Assembly: GCA_022792175.1 (NCBI GenBank)
Contig: JAAWAN010000040.1
Coordinates: forward strand, 1-64,000
Length of the DNA stretch: 64,000 bases
DNA from: Provencibacterium sp.
Lineage (GTDB): Bacteria; Bacillota; Clostridia; Oscillospirales; Ruminococcaceae
Direction: 5' to 3'
Of the stretch, positions 61,605 through 64,000 are shown piece by piece (position 1 is the stretch's first letter; each line of letters starts with the position of its first letter). The translations under genes and the position numbers were made by a program. The notes beneath the pieces are model-generated. The model had not been told where the DNA came from. It searched no databases and saw only the letters and a program-made list of their open reading frames with translations.

Positions 61605-62390
61605 ATGGCGTTACTGCATGTCGACTTTTTTTCCGAGGTACTGGGAATGTGCTGCCAGATGGATGTTATCCTTCCGCAGCGCACCCAGGGACAGATCGGT
61701 TTAACAGGGAACGCCCTGGCTGGGAAATATCCCACTCTCTATCTGCTGCATGGAATGAGCGATGACCACACCATCTGGCAGCGGCGCACCTCGATTGAGC
61801 GCTATGTCAGCGAGCTGGGCTGGGCGGTGGTGATGCCGGCCGTACAGCTTGGCTGGTATACCAACATGAGACACGGGGGACGCTATTTTGACTATGTAGC
61901 CAAAGAGCTGCCGCGCATCTGCCGGGAGTTTTTCCCTTCTATGAGCAGCAGCCCGCAGGATACCTATGTGGCCGGCCTGTCGATGGGCGGCTATGGCGCG
62001 CTCAAGCTCGCGCTGGCCGCACCGGAAACCTTTGGCGCTGCCGCCAGCCTTTCCGGCGCAGTGGATATCGCAAGGCGCTGCGAGGAGCAGGATGGAAAGG
62101 AGCCCCTCTGGACCAACGTATTCGGCCTGGCCAGCCATGTGCGCGGAAGTGAAAATGACCTGTTCGCGCTGGCGGAATCGCTGGCAAGCTCCGGCGAGAA
62201 GCTCCCGCCGCTCTATATGTGGTGCGGAACGGAGGATTTTCTGATTAACGATAACCGCCGACTGCGCGACAGCCTCAACGGATGGGGCTATTCGCTGCAC
62301 TATGAAGAATCTGCCGGCGCCCACCGCTGGGACTGCTGGGATGAGAAAATTCAGTCGGTCCTGGCCTGGCTGCAGCAGCTGCGGGGATAA
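61605..62390 (+). CDS. Alpha/beta-hydrolase esterase (tributyrin-esterase/esterase D type)
   Basis: 261 residues. It opens ALLHVDFFSEVLGMCCQMDVILP, typical of clostridial EstA/FaeC-like esterases, then PTLYLLHGMSDD (oxyanion HG), nucleophile in VAGLSMGGYGAL, acid in GTEDFL and His in GAHRWDCWD. No signal peptide. Likely removes short acyl groups (acetyl, feruloyl or similar) from carbohydrate fragments. AGGAGG precedes ATG 61605. Confidence 0.92.
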   Translation: MALLHVDFFSEVLGMCCQMDVILPQRTQGQIGLTGNALAGKYPTLYLLHGMSDDHTIWQRRTSIERYVSELGWAVVMPAVQLGWYTNMRHGGRYFDYVAKELPRICREFFPSMSSSPQDTYVAGLSMGGYGALKLALAAPETFGAAASLSGAVDIARRCEEQDGKEPLWTNVFGLASHVRGSENDLFALAESLASSGEKLPPLYMWCGTEDFLINDNRRLRDSLNGWGYSLHYEESAGAHRWDCWDEKIQSVLAWLQQLRG

Positions 62391-62433
62391 GCGGTTCTTC
62401 TGAAAACCCTAAAAATCTCTCTTTCCGGTTTGT

Positions 62434-62478
62434 AAAAAGGGGATGTAAAAACGCCTGTGTTTTTACATCCCCTTTTTC
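62434..62478 (+). terminator. Intrinsic terminator after the esterase gene
   Basis: A 19-bp perfect inverted repeat (62434-62452 with 62459-62477), loop GCCTGT, ending in TTTTT. Core GATGTAAAAAC is shared with the terminators at 47687 and 52290. Confidence 0.92.
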
Positions 62479-62586
62479 TTATCTGTTTCATTGCGCGCCA
62501 GGGGCGGAAAAACCGCCGCATGACTGCCCCAAAAAAGCGGCCGCTTCTTCCTCAAGCACCGATTTCGCTATTTTGCAGGCCATCAC

Positions 62587-62615
62587 TTGACATTTCCTTC
62601 TGGATATGCTATTCT
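62587..62615 (+). promoter_or_regulatory. Sigma-A promoter of the GntR-ABC operon
   Basis: TTGACA at 62587-62592, 17 bp, TATTCT at 62610-62615. Start expected near 62622, inside the palindrome. Confidence 0.75.
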
Positions 62616-62621
62616 TTTTGT

Positions 62622-62640
62622 GTACTAATCAGTATAGTAC
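62622..62640. promoter_or_regulatory. Likely GntR (YtrA-type) autoregulatory operator
   Basis: GTACTA and TAGTAC are perfect inverted repeats with a 7-bp spacer, at the predicted transcription start. YtrA-type GntR regulators repress their own ABC operons from such palindromes. Confidence 0.6.
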
Positions 62641-62713
62641 GGTTAATACGGGAACCGCTTTTCTGCAGCATCTGCCCAAAGCGGCGCGAAAAGCAGCAAC
62701 GGGGGTGAAAGAT

Positions 62714-63094
62714 TTGATTGTCATCGATCCATACAGCAGGGCGCCCATCTATGAACAGGTTATCGGCCGCATCACCGAACTGATTATGGTGGGGGAACTG
62801 AAAAGCGGCGACAAGCTCCCCAGCGTCCGGATGCTCGCGCGCGATCTGGGCGTAAACCCGAATACCATTCAAAAGGCCTATGCCGAGCTGGAACGCAGGC
62901 GGATTATCTATACCGTTTCCGGCAAGGGGAACTTTGTCGGCGAGCCGGAGGTTGTCTCCCGGCAGGTCTGCAAGCGCCTTCTTGAGGAGGTGGGTGCGGC
63001 CGTGCGCGCGGCGCGCCGCAGCGGCATCGAGCAGGAAACGATTTCGCAGCTGGTGAATGAAGTCTATGAAGAAAAGGGAGGGGAACATCCATGA
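62714..63094 (+). CDS. GntR-family regulator, YtrA subfamily
   Basis: 126 residues with a TTG start (GGGGGTG 6 bases upstream); a GTG at 62705 is an alternative. The winged helix spans about 1-70: PIYEQVIGRITELIMVGEL, SGDKLPSVRMLARDLGVNPN, TIQKAYAELERRRIIYTVSG. It lacks the large effector domain, ending with a short helical dimerisation tail, as in YtrA. It overlaps the ABC ATPase gene by 4 bp, so it controls that transporter, probably responding to envelope stress or a peptide antibiotic. Confidence 0.93.
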   Translation: MIVIDPYSRAPIYEQVIGRITELIMVGELKSGDKLPSVRMLARDLGVNPNTIQKAYAELERRRIIYTVSGKGNFVGEPEVVSRQVCKRLLEEVGAAVRAARRSGIEQETISQLVNEVYEEKGGEHP

Positions 63095-63993
63095 TTGAAG
63101 CGGTATCCGTCATCAAGCGGTTTGAGGATACGGTGGCTCTTCATTCCTTTTCAGCCGAAATCCACCGGGGCTCGGTCTATGGCCTCATCGGCTCAAACGG
63201 GTCCGGAAAATCGACCTTTCTGCGCCTGGCCGCCGGCGTATACCGGCCCGACGGGGGGATGGTGCGCGTCGACTCGGAGCCGGTGTTTGAAAACGAGAAA
63301 ATCAAAAAACGCATTTTTTTCGTTTCCGATGATTTCTACTATTTTTCGCAGGCCACGATGGAGGAGATGGCCCGATTTTTCGAAGGAATATACCCCTGCT
63401 TCAGCATGGAACACTACCGCAAAACCGCCGCCCTGTTCCCCATCGACCCGAAAAAGAAGATACAGACCTTTTCCAAGGGAATGCAGCGCCAGGTGGCGCT
63501 GATACTGGGACTGGCCGCGCAGGCGGACTACCTGCTGCTGGATGAGACCTTCGATGGGCTCGATCCCGTCATCCGCGCCGCGCTGCGCCGCATTCTGGCG
63601 GATGACGTCGCCTGCCGCAATACGGCGGTCATCATCACCTCCCACAACCTGCGGGAGCTGGAGGATATGTGCGACCAGGTGGGGCTGCTGCACAAGGGCA
63701 ACATTCTCTTCCAGAAGGAGATTGATGCGCTCAAGCTCGGCTTTTGCAAGGTGCAGGCCGCCTTCCGGCCGCTGCCAGACCTCGATCGGCTGCGGGAGCA
63801 GCTGGACATTCTGCAGCTGGAAACGCGGGGCAGCCTTCTGAACATGGTCGTGCGCGGCAGCAGCGAGCAGGTGCTCTCGGCGCTGGAAAGCTATGGGCCG
63901 CTGTTTGCCGAAAGCCTGCCCTTAACGCTGGAGGAAGTATTTATCAATGAAATGGAGGCGGTGGGTTATGACTACAACAACGTCCTCTTCTAA
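63091..63993 (+). CDS. ABC transporter ATP-binding protein
   Basis: 300 residues. Walker A GSNGSGKST (about 35-43), Q-loop region, signature TFSKGMQRQVAL (the usual LSGGQ replaced by FSKGM, common in YtrB/BcrA-type exporters), Walker B YLLLDETFDGLD and switch His in ITSHNLRELEDMC. The C-terminal 80 residues form the accessory domain of drug or antimicrobial-peptide exporters. It overlaps both neighbours. Confidence 0.95.
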   Translation: MIEAVSVIKRFEDTVALHSFSAEIHRGSVYGLIGSNGSGKSTFLRLAAGVYRPDGGMVRVDSEPVFENEKIKKRIFFVSDDFYYFSQATMEEMARFFEGIYPCFSMEHYRKTAALFPIDPKKKIQTFSKGMQRQVALILGLAAQADYLLLDETFDGLDPVIRAALRRILADDVACRNTAVIITSHNLRELEDMCDQVGLLHKGNILFQKEIDALKLGFCKVQAAFRPLPDLDRLREQLDILQLETRGSLLNMVVRGSSEQVLSALESYGPLFAESLPLTLEEVFINEMEAVGYDYNNVLF

Positions 63994-64000
63994 TGAAAAA
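63968..64000 (+). CDS. Start of the next gene, probably the ABC permease (cut by window end)
   Basis: ATG 63968 lies inside the end of the ATPase gene in another frame (26-bp overlap) with GGAGGCGG upstream. Only 11 codons (MTTTTSSSNEK) are visible. Operon logic predicts a membrane subunit. Confidence 0.45.
   Translation, partial: MTTTTSSSNEK

Overview
The window looks like chromosomal DNA of a GC-rich, low-GC-lineage (Firmicutes) anaerobe of class Clostridia, most likely in the Oscillospiraceae/Ruminococcaceae. The basis is gene content and order, not a database match: tig-clpP-clpX; rplS-lepB-rbgA-rnhB-yraN; circularly permuted RbgA; a YerC/TrpR-like regulator; a TPP-riboswitch-controlled ThiT; an NPXTG-type surface protein; strong AGGAGG ribosome binding sites and sigma-A promoters with 17-bp spacers. 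No tRNA, rRNA or CRISPR array was seen.

Layout. 1-1.4 kb is an acquired edge: an AT-rich deaminase-like fragment and a frameshifted, truncated IS1182-type transposase. 1.4-3.9 kb is an AraC regulator divergent from a family-4 glycosidase. 4.2-8.5 kb holds Hsp33, a methyltransferase, a YerC-like regulator, the thiamine riboswitch with ThiT, and NAD(P)HX epimerase. 8.6-15.9 kb is an alpha-glucan uptake and breakdown operon (binding lipoprotein, two permeases, 4-alpha-glucanotransferase, glycogen phosphorylase). 16-20 kb is protein quality control (trigger factor, ClpP, ClpX). 20-27.6 kb is housekeeping (phosphoesterase, threonine synthase, dipeptidase, ornithine-cyclodeaminase-like enzyme, YraN, RNase HII, RbgA, signal peptidase, L19). 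28-36 kb has a secreted helical protein, YibE/F, an IclR-controlled KDPG aldolase/KDG kinase operon, two GNATs and a VOC protein.

36.3-47.7 kb is the most distinctive block. On the minus strand a five-gene run encodes a FliK/YlqG-like protein, a FlhB C-domain protein, a PilZ protein, an actin-like FtsA/PilM-family ATPase with a long repeated C-terminal extension, and a degenerate EAL-HDOD protein. It is divergent from cheA-cheW-cheR-cheB. The 500-bp region between them carries two back-to-back sequences resembling flagellar sigma-28 promoters. This suggests one co-regulated surface-motility or envelope-signalling locus linked to cyclic-di-GMP.

47.8-64 kb contains a BirA-like protein with an odd active site, exonuclease III, a cupin regulator plus acyl-CoA ligase behind two hairpins, a collagen-like spore-coat-type protein, a MATE exporter, a sortase-type surface protein, an endonuclease/exonuclease/phosphatase-family enzyme, a ThuA/Gfo-Idh-MocA carbohydrate module, an esterase, and an autoregulated GntR (YtrA type) ABC exporter operon running off the right end. 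A family of short hairpin-forming intergenic repeats is scattered through the window.
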